Of a DNA stretch of 64,000 bases, positions 54,944 to 64,000 are shown one piece after another (within the stretch, counting starts at the first letter, position 1; the number at the start of each line of letters is the position of its first letter). The notes under the pieces were generated by a model that saw only the letters and a list, made by a program, of their open reading frames with translations, did not search any database and was not told where the DNA came from. Position numbers and translations under genes: made by a program. The stretch is from Yaniella halotolerans DSM 15476 (GTDB lineage Bacteria; Actinomycetota; Actinomycetes; Actinomycetales; Micrococcaceae). The stretch spans positions 62,001 through 126,000 of the forward strand of contig NZ_ATVQ01000002.1 of the NCBI RefSeq assembly GCF_000420805.1, given 5' to 3'.

Positions 54944-56182
54944 TTAGGAATCTTTACGGGTACCAAAGATTATCTCGTCCCAGCTCGGCACAGTCGGGCG
55001 GCGCCGTGGACGACTCGGTTGTTCTGATTTCTTGAGAGCCTCAGCGGTCTCGTCCTCGGCCATGTCTTCAAATGCGTCAGTCTGGCCTTCTAGCTGTTGG
55101 TCTGCACCAACGTGGTCACGAGTTTCGTGCTGGCTGTCGTCCTCTCCTGCGATAACTTCCTGGCCATCCCATTCAGAGGGATCATCGGCATCAGTGTCAG
55201 ACCAAGCCACTTCGTATTCGGTAGTCCATTCAGCTTCGTCCTCATCAGTAGCACCATCGTTTTGCGATACCACCAGCTTAGGCCGCAATGGAGTCGCAGG
55301 TTCTTCGTCACGGGTAATCATGGCGGCTAATTCATCGTCGGATTCTTCATCGACTCCCAAACGCTGGCCGCGCCGAGCATGAAGCACGTCTAAGAGCTCT
55401 TCATGTGTTTCATTACCGGTATAGGGGTGGGATTTCTGCGAGGTAGCATCCGACTCAAGGTCAAACGGGGTATCCGAGACGGTTGATAGGCGACTACGCG
55501 TGGAGGTGGAAGACACCGGGGAATCGGCAGGACCGAACTCGCTAAGCACCTGTGCCCAGCGGTTCGAGTTTTCCAAGTGCTGAGACTGCAGTTTATAGGA
55601 CCACAATGCGGGCGGTGGATCACCAATTGCGGAGTCACCGAGACCTTCAACTGAAAAGTTGGCCGAAATCGTCCAGAGAGTCGAATCTGCTTGGCGCCAA
55701 GCGTCCCATTGGACCGTTTCTGGGTCGAGTCCCATGGCTTGAAGCCGGTGGTCTACCATTTCGCCGAGCAAAGCGGGTTCGTCGCCGAAAACCGCTTCAT
55801 ACGCATGATTGCCCAACTGTGGCGCGGCAACCTCGAGTTCTTGGGCTTGTCTTGCGATCCAGTCGCGTTCAGCGACGATAGGAGTGGCGTATACGCCCAG
55901 ACGGTCTCGATCCATGTCGTACTGGGCAGCGAGCTCGTCGACCGTGAGTCCCGCACGAAGCATTGCCTGGATCTCGCGAGGGGAGAGCTCCGTTGCCGCT
56001 TCGTCCGCAGCGGCAGCTGACGGACGTCCTATGGGACGTGTTGCAGCGTTGCGTAACGCGTCATTGATCGGCAAATAGAACTCTTCGCCATCGGTATTGG
56101 ACAAAACAAGCTCGTCGCCATTGTCGGCGACTCCCACTAAGCGAAGCCGACGAGCCGAATCGTGCGTGATAGATGAACCCAT
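54944..56182 (-). CDS. sepH: Septation protein SepH (DUF3071)
   Basis: 412-residue cell-division protein that in Streptomyces binds FtsZ and promotes its assembly. The N-terminal conserved domain (LRLVGVADNGDELVL...EFYLPINDALR) is followed by a helix-turn-helix-like segment (LSPREIQAMLRAGLTVDELAAQYDMDRDRL, about 66-95). A long acidic, low-complexity C-terminal half ends in a basic stretch (SRPRRRPTVPSWDEIIFG), the usual C-terminal conserved tail. GGAGG precedes the ATG. It stands alone between convergent and divergent neighbours. Confidence 0.93.
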   Translation of the reverse strand: MGSSITHDSARRLRLVGVADNGDELVLSNTDGEEFYLPINDALRNAATRPIGRPSAAAADEAATELSPREIQAMLRAGLTVDELAAQYDMDRDRLGVYATPIVAERDWIARQAQELEVAAPQLGNHAYEAVFGDEPALLGEMVDHRLQAMGLDPETVQWDAWRQADSTLWTISANFSVEGLGDSAIGDPPPALWSYKLQSQHLENSNRWAQVLSEFGPADSPVSSTSTRSRLSTVSDTPFDLESDATSQKSHPYTGNETHEELLDVLHARRGQRLGVDEESDDELAAMITRDEEPATPLRPKLVVSQNDGATDEDEAEWTTEYEVAWSDTDADDPSEWDGQEVIAGEDDSQHETRDHVGADQQLEGQTDAFEDMAEDETAEALKKSEQPSRPRRRPTVPSWDEIIFGTRKDS

Positions 56183-56480
56183 GCAAGGCCTCCGAACGTA
56201 TACTACTTCTTTGTGAACTCTGCCATGAAAGCCTCGAGATTGCTTGGAATTTGCCCGGTGTGGCGCACTATTTCGCAGTCAGTTGAGACACATCTTGTAC
56301 AGCAGAATATTTCGACTTGCAATGTTGGCGTCAATAAGGTTAGATCACCTCGAAAACGTTGAGTCAGAATCCGCCTAAGGTGAATCTGACTCACAGATGT
56401 CAAGTGACGTGATAAAACGTAGAGCACATCTGAACCACAGCATCAAAACATGATGTGACCACCTACCGAATGCGAGATTC
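56183..56480. promoter_or_regulatory. Divergent promoter region of sepH and DUF4193 gene with a dyad
   Basis: 298 bp without a gene. At 56360-56393 a perfect 9-bp inverted repeat TGAGTCAGA-N16-TCTGACTCA lies about 88 bp before the DUF4193 start. It could be an operator or an RNA hairpin. No other structure was seen. Confidence 0.45.
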
Positions 56481-56780
56481 ATGGCTACGGATTACGACGC
56501 CCCCCGCAAGAACGACGACGAGCTTCGCGAGGACTCTATTGAGGAACTCAAAAACCGTCGAACTGATACTCAGTCGGCTGTTGTAGACGAGGACGAGGCG
56601 GAAGCTGCCGAGGGCTTTGAGCTGCCTGGCGCCGATCTTTCCGATGAGGAATTGCAAGTCACGGTTCTCCCTGCCCAGTCGGACGAGTTCACCTGTGCTT
56701 CTTGCTTCCTGGTACGGCACCGCTCCCAGGTTGCTCTAGAAGAAGACGGCATGCTCTACTGCACTGACTGCGAGGGCTAA
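56481..56780 (+). CDS. DUF4193 zinc-ribbon protein
   Basis: 99-residue acidic protein conserved next to dut in Actinobacteria. The N-terminus MATDYDAPRKNDDE is typical. The C-terminal CASC...CTDC pair, 27 residues apart, forms a probable zinc ribbon. In between is the acidic linker DEDEAEAAEGFELPGADLSDEEL. Function unknown. A hairpin terminator follows. Confidence 0.92.
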   Translation: MATDYDAPRKNDDELREDSIEELKNRRTDTQSAVVDEDEAEAAEGFELPGADLSDEELQVTVLPAQSDEFTCASCFLVRHRSQVALEEDGMLYCTDCEG

Positions 56781-56825
56781 TTCATTGTCTATGCGCTCGG
56801 TCGCATAGTCGATCAAAGCAAACAA

Positions 56826-56863
56826 CAAAGGGGCTCTACCGTGTACACACGGTCGCCCCTTTG
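56826..56863. terminator. Terminator hairpin between DUF4193 and DUF3093 genes
   Basis: Two-part stem: CAAAGGGGC with GCCCCTTTG (56826-56834, 56855-56863) outside, ACCGTGT with ACACGGT inside. It lies between convergent genes. Confidence 0.8.
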
Positions 56864-56893
56864 CTTATGTTAAGCCGGTTAGTCGGCTGAACC

Positions 56894-57490
56894 CTATTTC
56901 TCTTGTTGTGTTCTATCTGAGGTTTGCTCGGCCTCTAACTGTTCACGCTCAGCATCGATCAGCCATTGCGGGATATCTTCTTCGTGATGCTTGTCGTGAT
57001 CTTCTTGCGTGAACATCGCCCCGCCAAGAACATTTACGAGATCTTCGGGTCTATTTGTTGAAGTCAGCCAATACGGAGTGCGGTCTTGCTTGTCTTCAAT
57101 TTGGATGCGCACGACTGGTTTCACCCAGCTGCGTAAGTGAAGGTAGGCCAAGCCATGGAGTTTAGGTCCCCGTTGCTGAAAAGCATCATCGCCACGGAAG
57201 CCGGTTACGGTCCCTACATATTCTCGCTCAATTGTTGCTCGACCAACTTGCACATGGGTTGTGCTTACGCTGATATCTGTTGTTGTCGATAGCAGTACAA
57301 AGGCCGCAATTGCTGCAACAACTATTCCGGAGCCAATGCCCCATCCGGTCCCAAAGGGGGCGAGGGTCAGCCAGCCAATCCCTCCGGCTAACAGCACCAT
57401 CAACCACATTGGCCACGTGGGCCGCAACTTCTCGTGATACACGATCGGGGATCCACCCGGCCCATTTGGCTTCTCAGCATTTTCAATCAT
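56894..57490 (-). CDS. DUF3093 membrane protein
   Basis: 198 residues of the Actinobacteria-restricted DUF3093 family. After IVYHEKLRPTWPMW come two close membrane helices (WLMVLLAGGIGWLTLAPFG and GIGSGIVVAAIAAFVLLS), then a soluble PH-like part with VQVGRATIEREYVGTVTGF and WVKPVVRIQIEDKQDRTPYWLTSTNRPEDL, the most conserved block. The C-terminus is highly charged. Function unknown. Divergent from dut, the standard arrangement. Confidence 0.92.
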   Translation of the reverse strand: MIENAEKPNGPGGSPIVYHEKLRPTWPMWLMVLLAGGIGWLTLAPFGTGWGIGSGIVVAAIAAFVLLSTTTDISVSTTHVQVGRATIEREYVGTVTGFRGDDAFQQRGPKLHGLAYLHLRSWVKPVVRIQIEDKQDRTPYWLTSTNRPEDLVNVLGGAMFTQEDHDKHHEEDIPQWLIDAEREQLEAEQTSDRTQQEK

Positions 57491-57603
57491 GCGTCCCAGT
57501 TTACAGCTCCAGTTGAAGGCGCCATCATATTGGGCAATAGTGGTTCGTGGTGACTAGACTATGACCCTGTACCACTGATATAAACCCCAGGAGCGTGCGC
57601 TAC

Positions 57604-58092
57604 ATGACAGCCACACCGTCAGACCACGGACACTCACGACGTCAGCTGAGTGTTGAGCTGAAAATGTTAGATGACGGTATTGCGGCACCTCGATACGCCC
57701 TGCCTGGCGATGCGGGCGCAGACCTCAGCACAACCATCGACGTTTCACTTGCTCCTGGGGAGCGTCAGCTCGTTCCTACGGGCATTGCGATGGCTATCCC
57801 AGAAGGGGTCGCTGGGTTTATCCATCCCCGTTCTGGACTGGCGGTGAGAGCAGGCCTCAGTGTCGTCAATGCTCCGGGCACAATAGATGCTGGGTATCGC
57901 GGCGAAATCAAGGTCCCGCTGATCAATCTTGATCCACGCGAGACGATTCACTTGGCACGCGGAGAAAGAATCGCGCAATTAGTCCTACAACCTGTCTACC
58001 AGGCTGAATTTACAGTCGTTGATGAACTGCCAGATTCCATCCGTAAGGATGCTGGTTTTGGTTCCACCGGAGGTTTTGTGCCAGGCCCTTAG
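57604..58092 (+). CDS. dut: Deoxyuridine 5'-triphosphate nucleotidohydrolase
   Basis: Hydrolyses dUTP to dUMP, keeping uracil out of DNA. About 162 residues with all five trimeric dUTPase motifs: PGDAGADL, HPRSGLAVR, GTIDAGYRGEI with the catalytic Asp, RGERIAQLV, and the C-terminal GSTGGF. I chose the ATG at 57604, twelve bases after AGGAG; a GTG at 57595 is possible but only three bases from it. DUF3710 and DUF3159 follow in the same direction. Confidence 0.97.
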   Translation: MTATPSDHGHSRRQLSVELKMLDDGIAAPRYALPGDAGADLSTTIDVSLAPGERQLVPTGIAMAIPEGVAGFIHPRSGLAVRAGLSVVNAPGTIDAGYRGEIKVPLINLDPRETIHLARGERIAQLVLQPVYQAEFTVVDELPDSIRKDAGFGSTGGFVPGP

Positions 58093-58135
58093 CCTGCACT
58101 ACGGTCCTACTGAGTCAAGAGGAGAATTTTTCACG

Positions 58136-58846
58136 ATGCTTTTTGGACGCAACAGAAACGTTCAAGCTGAAACGGTCGTTCTGCCGGAGCATTTGCGGGG
58201 TCCAGAAGATGCGCCTGCCGCTGATGAGCGACCGTCAGGGCCTTTTGATATCTCTGAGGTCGAAACGCGTGACTTCAGTAAAGGATATATGGACCTCGGC
58301 GCAATAAAAGTGCCAATGCGCAAGAAGGTTTCTTACCGTCTGGAACAAGAGCAAACAAAACAAAAAGTTTTTGCTGTCTCAGCTGTATACGAAAACTCAA
58401 CCCTTCAAATTCAGGCGTTCGCTGCACCGCATTCCGGCGGACAGTGGAATGAGATTCGCCAGGAGATGTTTGATCAAAACAAGTCGGCCAAAGGTGCCAA
58501 AGTCACCACTGAAGAAGGCGAATTCGGTAAAGAACTTCTGATCCGAATACCGGCAGAGCTACCTGACGGTCGTAAAGGTGAAAGAATTGCCCGATTCCTA
58601 GGCATTGACGGCCCTCGGTGGATGATCAGAGCGATGATCATGGGCAAAGCCGCACTCAACCAAGACCAAGCGGCCCTCCTGTATGACATATTGAAAAACA
58701 CGGTGATCGATCGCGGGGACCAACCGCTGCCAGCGCGGCAAATGTTGGAATTGACACCACCAGAAAATGTTCAAGCCGCAATGCGCGAAGCAGCAGCCCG
58801 CCGCCGTCAAGAAGCCAAAGCGCAACAACAAACCAAGCAGAAATAG
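58136..58846 (+). CDS. DUF3710 protein
   Basis: 236-residue cytosolic protein, Actinobacteria-restricted DUF3710. AGAGGAG lies about ten bases before the ATG, and MLFGRNRN is a typical N-terminus. The core includes GPFDISEVE, YMDLGAIKVPM, AFAAPHSGGQWNEIR and the FLGIDGPRWMIRAMIMGKA block. The C-terminus is a charged helix (AARRRQEAKAQQQ). Function unknown. It starts 43 bases after dut and precedes DUF3159. Confidence 0.92.
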   Translation: MLFGRNRNVQAETVVLPEHLRGPEDAPAADERPSGPFDISEVETRDFSKGYMDLGAIKVPMRKKVSYRLEQEQTKQKVFAVSAVYENSTLQIQAFAAPHSGGQWNEIRQEMFDQNKSAKGAKVTTEEGEFGKELLIRIPAELPDGRKGERIARFLGIDGPRWMIRAMIMGKAALNQDQAALLYDILKNTVIDRGDQPLPARQMLELTPPENVQAAMREAAARRRQEAKAQQQTKQK

Positions 58847-58897
58847 GAATCGGTTCGAGGCCCAATTCGTACTGACAAGCCGGAAACGAGCACAACA

Positions 58898-59644
58898 TTG
58901 ACGCATGCTGATCAGCAGCCAGACGACAAAGACCAACTCAAGAAAGTTGCTGAGCGTCTTGCCGGAAACACGTCGGTAACTTCCTCAGGAGGCTTGGACC
59001 TCATGGCTTCCGTTGGCGGTCTACGAGGGATCGCCGAGGCCATTGTCCCCGCTCTCGTGTTTCTGGTGACCTTCGTCGTCACTACAGATATCTGGACATC
59101 TGCAATCTGGGCCGTAGGCCTAGCAGCTCTGGCCAGTGTCCTCCGACTAATACAGCGCCAACCACTCACACAAGCTTTAGCCGGCGTCATCGGCGTTGCG
59201 GTTTCGGCAGCAGTTGCGTTGCTCCAGGGTGATGCACGTGGATACTACGTCATAGGCTTCTATGTTTCGGCAGCGTATGGTCTCGCGTTTGCAGTTTCCA
59301 TGGCCTTCAAGTGGCCGATCATGGGGCTCATCTATGGCTGGATTCGCGGTGAAGGGCTGACGTGGCAAAAGGATCTTGTCCGACGCAAGAAGTATCAAAT
59401 TGCCACCTTCCTCATGGTGCTGGTCTTTGCATCACGACTTATTGTCCAATTGCCAATGTACTGGGCAGATGATGTCGTAGCCCTGGGGACTGCTCGACTC
59501 GTGATGGGCGTACCACTATACGCACTCGTGCTCTGGTTTGGTTGGCTGGTATCTCGTCCGACAGCAGACAGTGGGCCTTATTCCTACACTCATCGAGACG
59601 ATGGAGAGTCTGAACCAGGCCCGGGGGTGGAGCCACGAGTATGA
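58898..59644 (+). CDS. DUF3159 membrane protein
   Basis: 248 residues from a TTG start. A polar N-terminus (DQLKKVAERLAG), then GGLRGIAEAIVPALVFLVTF, the conserved opening of DUF3159, then about six membrane helices. The conserved cytosolic loop IYGWIRGEGLTWQKD and the RLVMGVPLYALVLWFGW segment complete the match. Function unknown. Cotranscription with DUF3710 (51-bp gap) is likely. Confidence 0.9.
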   Translation: MTHADQQPDDKDQLKKVAERLAGNTSVTSSGGLDLMASVGGLRGIAEAIVPALVFLVTFVVTTDIWTSAIWAVGLAALASVLRLIQRQPLTQALAGVIGVAVSAAVALLQGDARGYYVIGFYVSAAYGLAFAVSMAFKWPIMGLIYGWIRGEGLTWQKDLVRRKKYQIATFLMVLVFASRLIVQLPMYWADDVVALGTARLVMGVPLYALVLWFGWLVSRPTADSGPYSYTHRDDGESEPGPGVEPRV

Positions 59645-59789
59645 CCCTTCAAGACACAGTGATACATCACACACGGGTGGGGGATACTATGGTGGTCAAG
59701 ACATTGATAACTGAATTAGACGTGAAAATCGGTTTGCCGAGATTCACCGCAACACAACACTCACACCACAATTTGAAGCAGGCCGATCA

Positions 59790-61268
59790 ATGACAAGCAC
59801 CGGTTCACAAACTGCCGCGCATCTGGCAGCACATGACAAAGATGCTGGCGAGATTCTTACCCTAGAAATAGGAGCCATGGCCCACGGGGGACATTGCGTC
59901 GCGCGCCATGACGGTCGTGTCATCTTCGTGCGACATGCAATTCCTGGCGAAATAGTCAACGCAGCTGTTACCTCTGGGGGAGAAGACGCACGGTTTTGGC
60001 GTGCCGATACTGTATCGGTTGTCCGTCCGTCTGAGTTTCGCCGATCCCATCAGTGGAAACTCGCAGATTCTATTCGCGCGCATGCTTCCGGACGCTACCC
60101 AGTTGGTGGAGCTGAGTATGGGCACATCACTTTGGAACACCAGCGTCGTCTCAAAGCACAGGTGTTCCGCGATACGATGACTCGCATTGGCAAGCTCAAT
60201 GTTGAGGCTCAAGTCGTCGGTATAACTGAAGATGAGCCCACAGGCCTGCATTGGCGCACCCGCAACGCATTTGCCGTTACATCGACGGGTCGTCTGGCAA
60301 TGAACGTGCACCGTTCCGCAACTGTAGTGCCGGTTCGCAATATTCCATTGGGGGTGCGTCAGCTAGATGCACTGCAACTCTGGGACATCGATTTTAGTGG
60401 TGCCGGTCGTGTCGAAGTAGCAACTCCAGCCCATGGAGAAGAAGTACTCGTCGTAATCTTCCCGCTGGAATCTGTAGTTGCTGATAAGAAACTTCTTGAA
60501 CAGCATATTGCCCAGTGGCGTAAGCGAATGATTCACTTGCCGTCCAAAGTTTCAGTCGTCGTTGGATTGCGCTCGAAACAGTTTGGTCCCGTAGAGCTCG
60601 TGCGACTCCGCGGCCGGACATGGGTGAGGGAACTCGTTGAGACTGAAACCTATGGCGCCCACCAATTCCGCATCTCTGGCGACGGGTTCTGGCAAGTGCA
60701 CCGGGACGCCCCTGAAACACTTGTCAATGCAGTTATGGCCGCTCTCGATACCCAGCCGGGGCAAGTTATTGCAGACCTCTACGGCGGCGCAGGACTGTTC
60801 TCCAAGTTCATTGCAGATGGTGTGGGAGAAAACGGCGTGGTGTTGTCCGTTGAAGCGTCACCAGGCGCCTCACGAGATGCACGAAAAAACTTGCATGACA
60901 AGAAACAAGCATTTGTGATCAACGGTCTCACAGATCGTATTATCGGGTCCTGGTTGCAACGTCCGGACGCGCCCATCGAAAAGGGAGGCCTAGGTGGTCG
61001 ACAGGTCGACGCGGTCGTGCTGGATCCGCCTCGTTCGGGTGCCGGACGCGCGGCTATTACGCGAATCCATCAGTTAGATGCCGAGAAAATCGTGTACGTC
61101 TCATGCGACCCTGCATCGTTTGCTCGAGACACCAAATGGCTGGTCGAACACGGCTGGGAAATCGAGGAAAGTACCATTTACGACCTCTTCCCAGATACCT
61201 TCCACATGGAGACCGTGACCGTCTTCCGACCCTCCGCTGCTTTGAGACAATCACGCACTCACAGCTGA
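59790..61268 (+). CDS. TRAM-domain class I SAM-dependent RNA (uracil-5-)methyltransferase
   Basis: 492-residue member of the TrmA/RlmC/RlmD family. The N-terminal TRAM domain (LEIGAMAHGGHCVARHDGRVIF) binds RNA. The catalytic domain has ADLYGGAGLFSKFI (SAM site), VVLDPPRSGAG, and the nucleophilic Cys in YVSCDPAS. The iron-sulfur cysteine cluster found in RlmD-type enzymes is absent: the equivalent part reads RYPVGGAEYGHI without cysteines, as in other actinobacterial members. Which uridine is methylated cannot be told. It precedes acnA. Confidence 0.92.
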   Translation: MTSTGSQTAAHLAAHDKDAGEILTLEIGAMAHGGHCVARHDGRVIFVRHAIPGEIVNAAVTSGGEDARFWRADTVSVVRPSEFRRSHQWKLADSIRAHASGRYPVGGAEYGHITLEHQRRLKAQVFRDTMTRIGKLNVEAQVVGITEDEPTGLHWRTRNAFAVTSTGRLAMNVHRSATVVPVRNIPLGVRQLDALQLWDIDFSGAGRVEVATPAHGEEVLVVIFPLESVVADKKLLEQHIAQWRKRMIHLPSKVSVVVGLRSKQFGPVELVRLRGRTWVRELVETETYGAHQFRISGDGFWQVHRDAPETLVNAVMAALDTQPGQVIADLYGGAGLFSKFIADGVGENGVVLSVEASPGASRDARKNLHDKKQAFVINGLTDRIIGSWLQRPDAPIEKGGLGGRQVDAVVLDPPRSGAGRAAITRIHQLDAEKIVYVSCDPASFARDTKWLVEHGWEIEESTIYDLFPDTFHMETVTVFRPSAALRQSRTHS

Positions 61269-61429
61269 GGCGCGTTAGAATAAAAGCCACACCGCCTTCG
61301 CATGCGATGAACCGGGCTGGGCGGTTCGCACCGGCAATGCCCTGATGTGTCACCTGCATGCTTAGAGGGTCAGCGCTAACACAGGACAATTGAATCGCCC
61401 TGATACGGGCGGGAAAAGAGGAGTCCACT

Positions 61430-64000
61430 GTGACTACAGTAGATAGCTTCGGTTCCAAAGGCGTCTTGAACGTCGATGGTGCTGAGTACGAAATTTTTCG
61501 ACTCAACAAGGTCGAGGGTTCGCAGAAACTTCCCTACTCACTGAAAATTCTGCTAGAAAACCTGCTTCGCACTGAAGACGGTAAGAATATCACCAAGGAT
61601 CAGATTCAGGCCCTAGCCAGCTGGGATCCATCGGCTGACCCAAGCACCGAAATCCAGTTCACTCCGGCACGCGTCCTGATGCAGGACTTCACCGGTGTAC
61701 CGTGTGTTGTTGACTTGGCAACCATGCGTGAAGCCATCACCGATCTCGGCGGTGACCCTGCACTGGTGAACCCGCTGGCACCGGCTGAACTGGTTATTGA
61801 CCACTCGGTACAGATCGACCACTTCGGTACCCCAGACGCAGTTGAGCGCAACGTTGAAATTGAATACCAGCGTAACGGTGAGCGCTACCAGTTCCTCCGC
61901 TGGGGACAGACCGCATTTGACGATTTCAAAGTGGTTCCTCCTGGCATGGGTATTGTCCACCAGGTCAATATTGAATACCTGGCACGCACCGTGATGACCC
62001 GCGAAGTCAACGGTGTACTGCGCGCCTACCCAGATACCTGTGTTGGTACTGACTCCCACACCACCATGGTCAATGGTCTCGGCGTGCTTGGCTGGGGCGT
62101 CGGCGGTATTGAAGCCGAAGCAGCAATGCTTGGTCAACCCGTCTCGATGCTTGTACCACGCGTAGTCGGTTTCAAGCTCACTGGTGAAATTCCAGCCGGC
62201 GCGACCGCAACTGACGTTGTACTGACCATTACCGAAATGCTTCGCGAACACGGCGCCGTGGGCAAGTTTGTTGAATTCTACGGTGAAGGTGTTGGCTCAG
62301 TACCACTGGCTAACCGAGCAACCATCGGTAACATGTCGCCAGAGTTCGGCTCGACTGCAGCCATGTTCCCGATTGATGAAGTCACCCTGGACTACCTGCG
62401 TCTGACCGGTCGTTCCGAAGAGAACATTAAACTGGTTGAGGCCTACGCCAAGGAACAGGGCATGTGGCATGACCCATCCAACGAAGTTTCCTACTCCGAA
62501 TACATGGAACTGGATCTATCGACGGTCGTTCCGTCGATCTCAGGACCACGTCGCCCACAGGATCGCATCATTCTCGACGATTCCAAGGAACAGTTCCGCA
62601 AGGATATCCATGACTTTGCAGACGCCGATGAGGTTGGCGTCGGACGTCCATCCCGGACCGCCGATGTGGCACTCAGCAATGGTGACGAATTTGAACTGGA
62701 CCACGGTAAGGTAGCGATCGCATCGATCACCTCGTGCACCAACACCTCCAACCCATCGGTCATGATGGCTGCTGCTGTCCTGGCACGCAACGCCGTCGAG
62801 AAAGGTCTCACCTCGAAACCATGGGTGAAGACCTCCGTGGCACCTGGCTCACGCGTTGTGACCGAGTACTACGAAAAATCCGGTCTCATTCCACACCTGG
62901 AAGAACTTGGTTTCTCCATCGTTGGTTATGGTTGCACGACTTGTATCGGTAACTCTGGCCCACTTGCTCCAGAAATCTCCCAGGCGGTTAACGATAACGA
63001 CCTGGCAGTGACCTCGGTGCTGTCTGGTAACCGTAACTTCGAAGGTCGAATCAACCCAGACGTCAAGATGAACTACTTGGCCTCACCACCTCTGGTCGTT
63101 GCATACGCACTCGCCGGCACCATGGACTTCGATTTTGAAAACGAACCACTGGGACAGGACAGCGAAGGTAACGACGTCTTCCTGTCTGAACTGTGGCCAG
63201 ACCCAACCGAAGTTCAGCAGATCATTGATCGTTCGATCGATACTGATATGTTCAACGAAGAATATTCGACTATCTTCGACGGCGACCACCGCTGGCAAGA
63301 ACTTGATACCCCAGAAGGCAAGACCTTCGAATGGGATCCAGAATCCACATACGTACGGAAACCTCCCTACTTCGAAGGTATGACTCTTGAACCAGAACCA
63401 GTCGAAGACGTTGCTGGCGCACGGGTCCTGCTGAAACTCGGTGATTCGGTAACTACTGACCACATCTCTCCTGCAGGTGCCTTCAAGTCCGATACTCCAG
63501 CTGGCCGGTACCTCATTGAGAACGGTGTAGCACGTAAGGACTTCAACTCCTACGGCTCGCGCCGTGGTAATCACGAAGTCATGATTCGCGGAACCTTCGC
63601 AAACATCCGTATCCGCAACCAGATGTTGGATGGCGTCGAAGGGGGCTTCACCCGTGACTTCACCCAAGAAGGTGGACCACAGGTCTACGTCTATGACGCC
63701 GCGATGAACTACCAGGAAACCAATACACCACTGGTTGTTCTTGGTGGCAAGGAGTACGGCTCCGGTTCGTCACGTGACTGGGCGGCTAAAGGTACAGCAC
63801 TCTTGGGCGTGAAGGCAGTTATCACCGAATCATTTGAACGTATTCACCGTTCAAACTTGATCGGTATGGGGGTTCTACCGCTTGAATTCCCAGCGGGCGA
63901 ATCAGCAGATTCACTCGGACTGACCGGTACTGAGACCTTCGATATCGCAGGTATCAGCGAACTTAACAACGGCACGACCCCCGAGACTGTCCATGTCACT
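61430..64000 (+). CDS. acnA: Aconitate hydratase A, 3' end beyond the window
   Basis: TCA-cycle enzyme interconverting citrate and isocitrate. The first 857 codons are present and the frame is open to the window edge. The GTG start has GAGGAG upstream. The iron-sulfur cysteines are in [11 protein letters not shown] and [14 protein letters not shown]. Early motifs such as [13 protein letters not shown] and [20 protein letters not shown], and the C-terminal swivel-domain block [15 protein letters not shown], mark AcnA rather than AcnB. A 161-bp gap with only a short 6-bp-stem hairpin (61309-61327) separates it from the methyltransferase gene. Confidence 0.97.
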   Translation, partial: MTTVDSFGSKGVLNVDGAEYEIFRLNKVEGSQKLPYSLKILLENLLRTEDGKNITKDQIQALASWDPSADPSTEIQFTPARVLMQDFTGVPCVVDLATMREAITDLGGDPALVNPLAPAELVIDHSVQIDHFGTPDAVERNVEIEYQRNGERYQFLRWGQTAFDDFKVVPPGMGIVHQVNIEYLARTVMTREVNGVLRAYPDTCVGTDSHTTMVNGLGVLGWGVGGIEAEAAMLGQPVSMLVPRVVGFKLTGEIPAGATATDVVLTITEMLREHGAVGKFVEFYGEGVGSVPLANRATIGNMSPEFGSTAAMFPIDEVTLDYLRLTGRSEENIKLVEAYAKEQGMWHDPSNEVSYSEYMELDLSTVVPSISGPRRPQDRIILDDSKEQFRKDIHDFADADEVGVGRPSRTADVALSNGDEFELDHGKVAIASITSCTNTSNPSVMMAAAVLARNAVEKGLTSKPWVKTSVAPGSRVVTEYYEKSGLIPHLEELGFSIVGYGCTTCIGNSGPLAPEISQAVNDNDLAVTSVLSGNRNFEGRINPDVKMNYLASPPLVVAYALAGTMDFDFENEPLGQDSEGNDVFLSELWPDPTEVQQIIDRSIDTDMFNEEYSTIFDGDHRWQELDTPEGKTFEWDPESTYVRKPPYFEGMTLEPEPVEDVAGARVLLKLGDSVTTDHISPAGAFKSDTPAGRYLIENGVARKDFNSYGSRRGNHEVMIRGTFANIRIRNQMLDGVEGGFTRDFTQEGGPQVYVYDAAMNYQETNTPLVVLGGKEYGSGSSRDWAAKGTALLGVKAVITESFERIHRSNLIGMGVLPLEFPAGESADSLGLTGTETFDIAGISELNNGTTPETVHVT

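Noticed and set aside
55032-55382. Long plus-strand frame rich in Ser inside sepH
   Set aside because: It mirrors the acidic, low-complexity half of sepH on the other strand, which is a clear family match.
59645-59789. Near-repeats TCAAGACA...TGATA before the RNA methyltransferase gene
   Set aside because: Too short and imperfect to distinguish from chance; no promoter elements align with them.
1-64000. Mobile elements, CRISPR arrays, tRNA or rRNA genes, defence islands
   Set aside because: No transposase, integrase, regularly spaced repeats or RNA-gene sequence was seen; nearly every gap is under 300 bp.

Overview
The window is ordinary, gene-dense chromosome from an actinobacterium, most likely a Micrococcaceae-type organism of the order Micrococcales. 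The evidence is the gene order (lspA-rluD-dnaE; sigA-DUF7455-parE ... parC; DUF4193-DUF3093-dut-DUF3710-DUF3159-RNA methyltransferase-acnA), several Actinobacteria-restricted families (SepH, DUF3093, DUF3159, DUF3710, DUF4191, DUF4192, DUF4193, DUF5998), the GlnA1/GlnA2/GlnE set, and an OleA-OleBC-OleD olefin cluster with the OleB-OleC fusion known from Micrococcus. Base composition looks moderate (mid-50s % GC by eye), which would be low for the family and is reminiscent of Yaniella or Enteractinococcus; that assignment is a guess. No phage, insertion sequence, CRISPR array, rRNA or tRNA gene was seen.

Layout. 1-7.5 kb: end of lspA, rluD, dnaE, then nrdR behind two NrdR boxes, convergent with map, a small SPOR-like protein, and panB. 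7.6-12 kb: glnA2 and glnE, translationally coupled. 12.1-16.8 kb: a riboflavin operon on the minus strand (ribD-ribE-ribBA-ribH) behind an FMN riboswitch and followed by a flavin-dependent luciferase-like oxidoreductase. 16.8-19.1 kb: a spermidine-synthase-like protein and the adenylylatable glutamine synthetase glnA1. 19.3-22.6 kb: RDD and DUF4191 membrane proteins, a transmembrane Ser/Thr kinase and a small membrane protein. 22.6-27.7 kb: lpdA-sucB (E3 and E2 of 2-oxoacid dehydrogenases) and pepA. 27.9-32.4 kb: PAC2, DUF4192, the principal sigma factor and DUF7455. 32.8-50.3 kb: parE and parC (topoisomerase IV) enclose the ole cluster (oleA-oleBC-oleD), a BlaI/M56-peptidase pair, and cydA-cydB-cydDC (cytochrome bd and its ABC exporter). 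50.4-56.2 kb: a GNAT/acyl-CoA synthetase fusion, DUF5998, an alkaline-phosphatase-fold hydrolase and sepH. 56.5-64 kb: DUF4193, DUF3093, dut, DUF3710, DUF3159, a TRAM-domain RNA methyltransferase, and acnA running off the end.

How the parts work together. GlnE can adenylylate GlnA1 (its Tyr target is present) but not GlnA2 (target absent). Riboflavin output is under FMN feedback. lpdA, sucB and acnA supply central carbon flux, and cydABDC gives a high-affinity oxidase branch. Two identical 17-bp palindromes between blaI and cydA suggest that the BlaI/M56 sensor pair controls both itself and the bd oxidase. The ole cluster would condense two fatty acyl-CoAs head to head into long internal olefins. 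No clearly new multi-gene system is present. The strongest candidates for new biology are the BlaI-cyd regulatory link, the palindrome in front of the ole cluster, the unusual first ATPase domain of CydDC, and the lone kinase.
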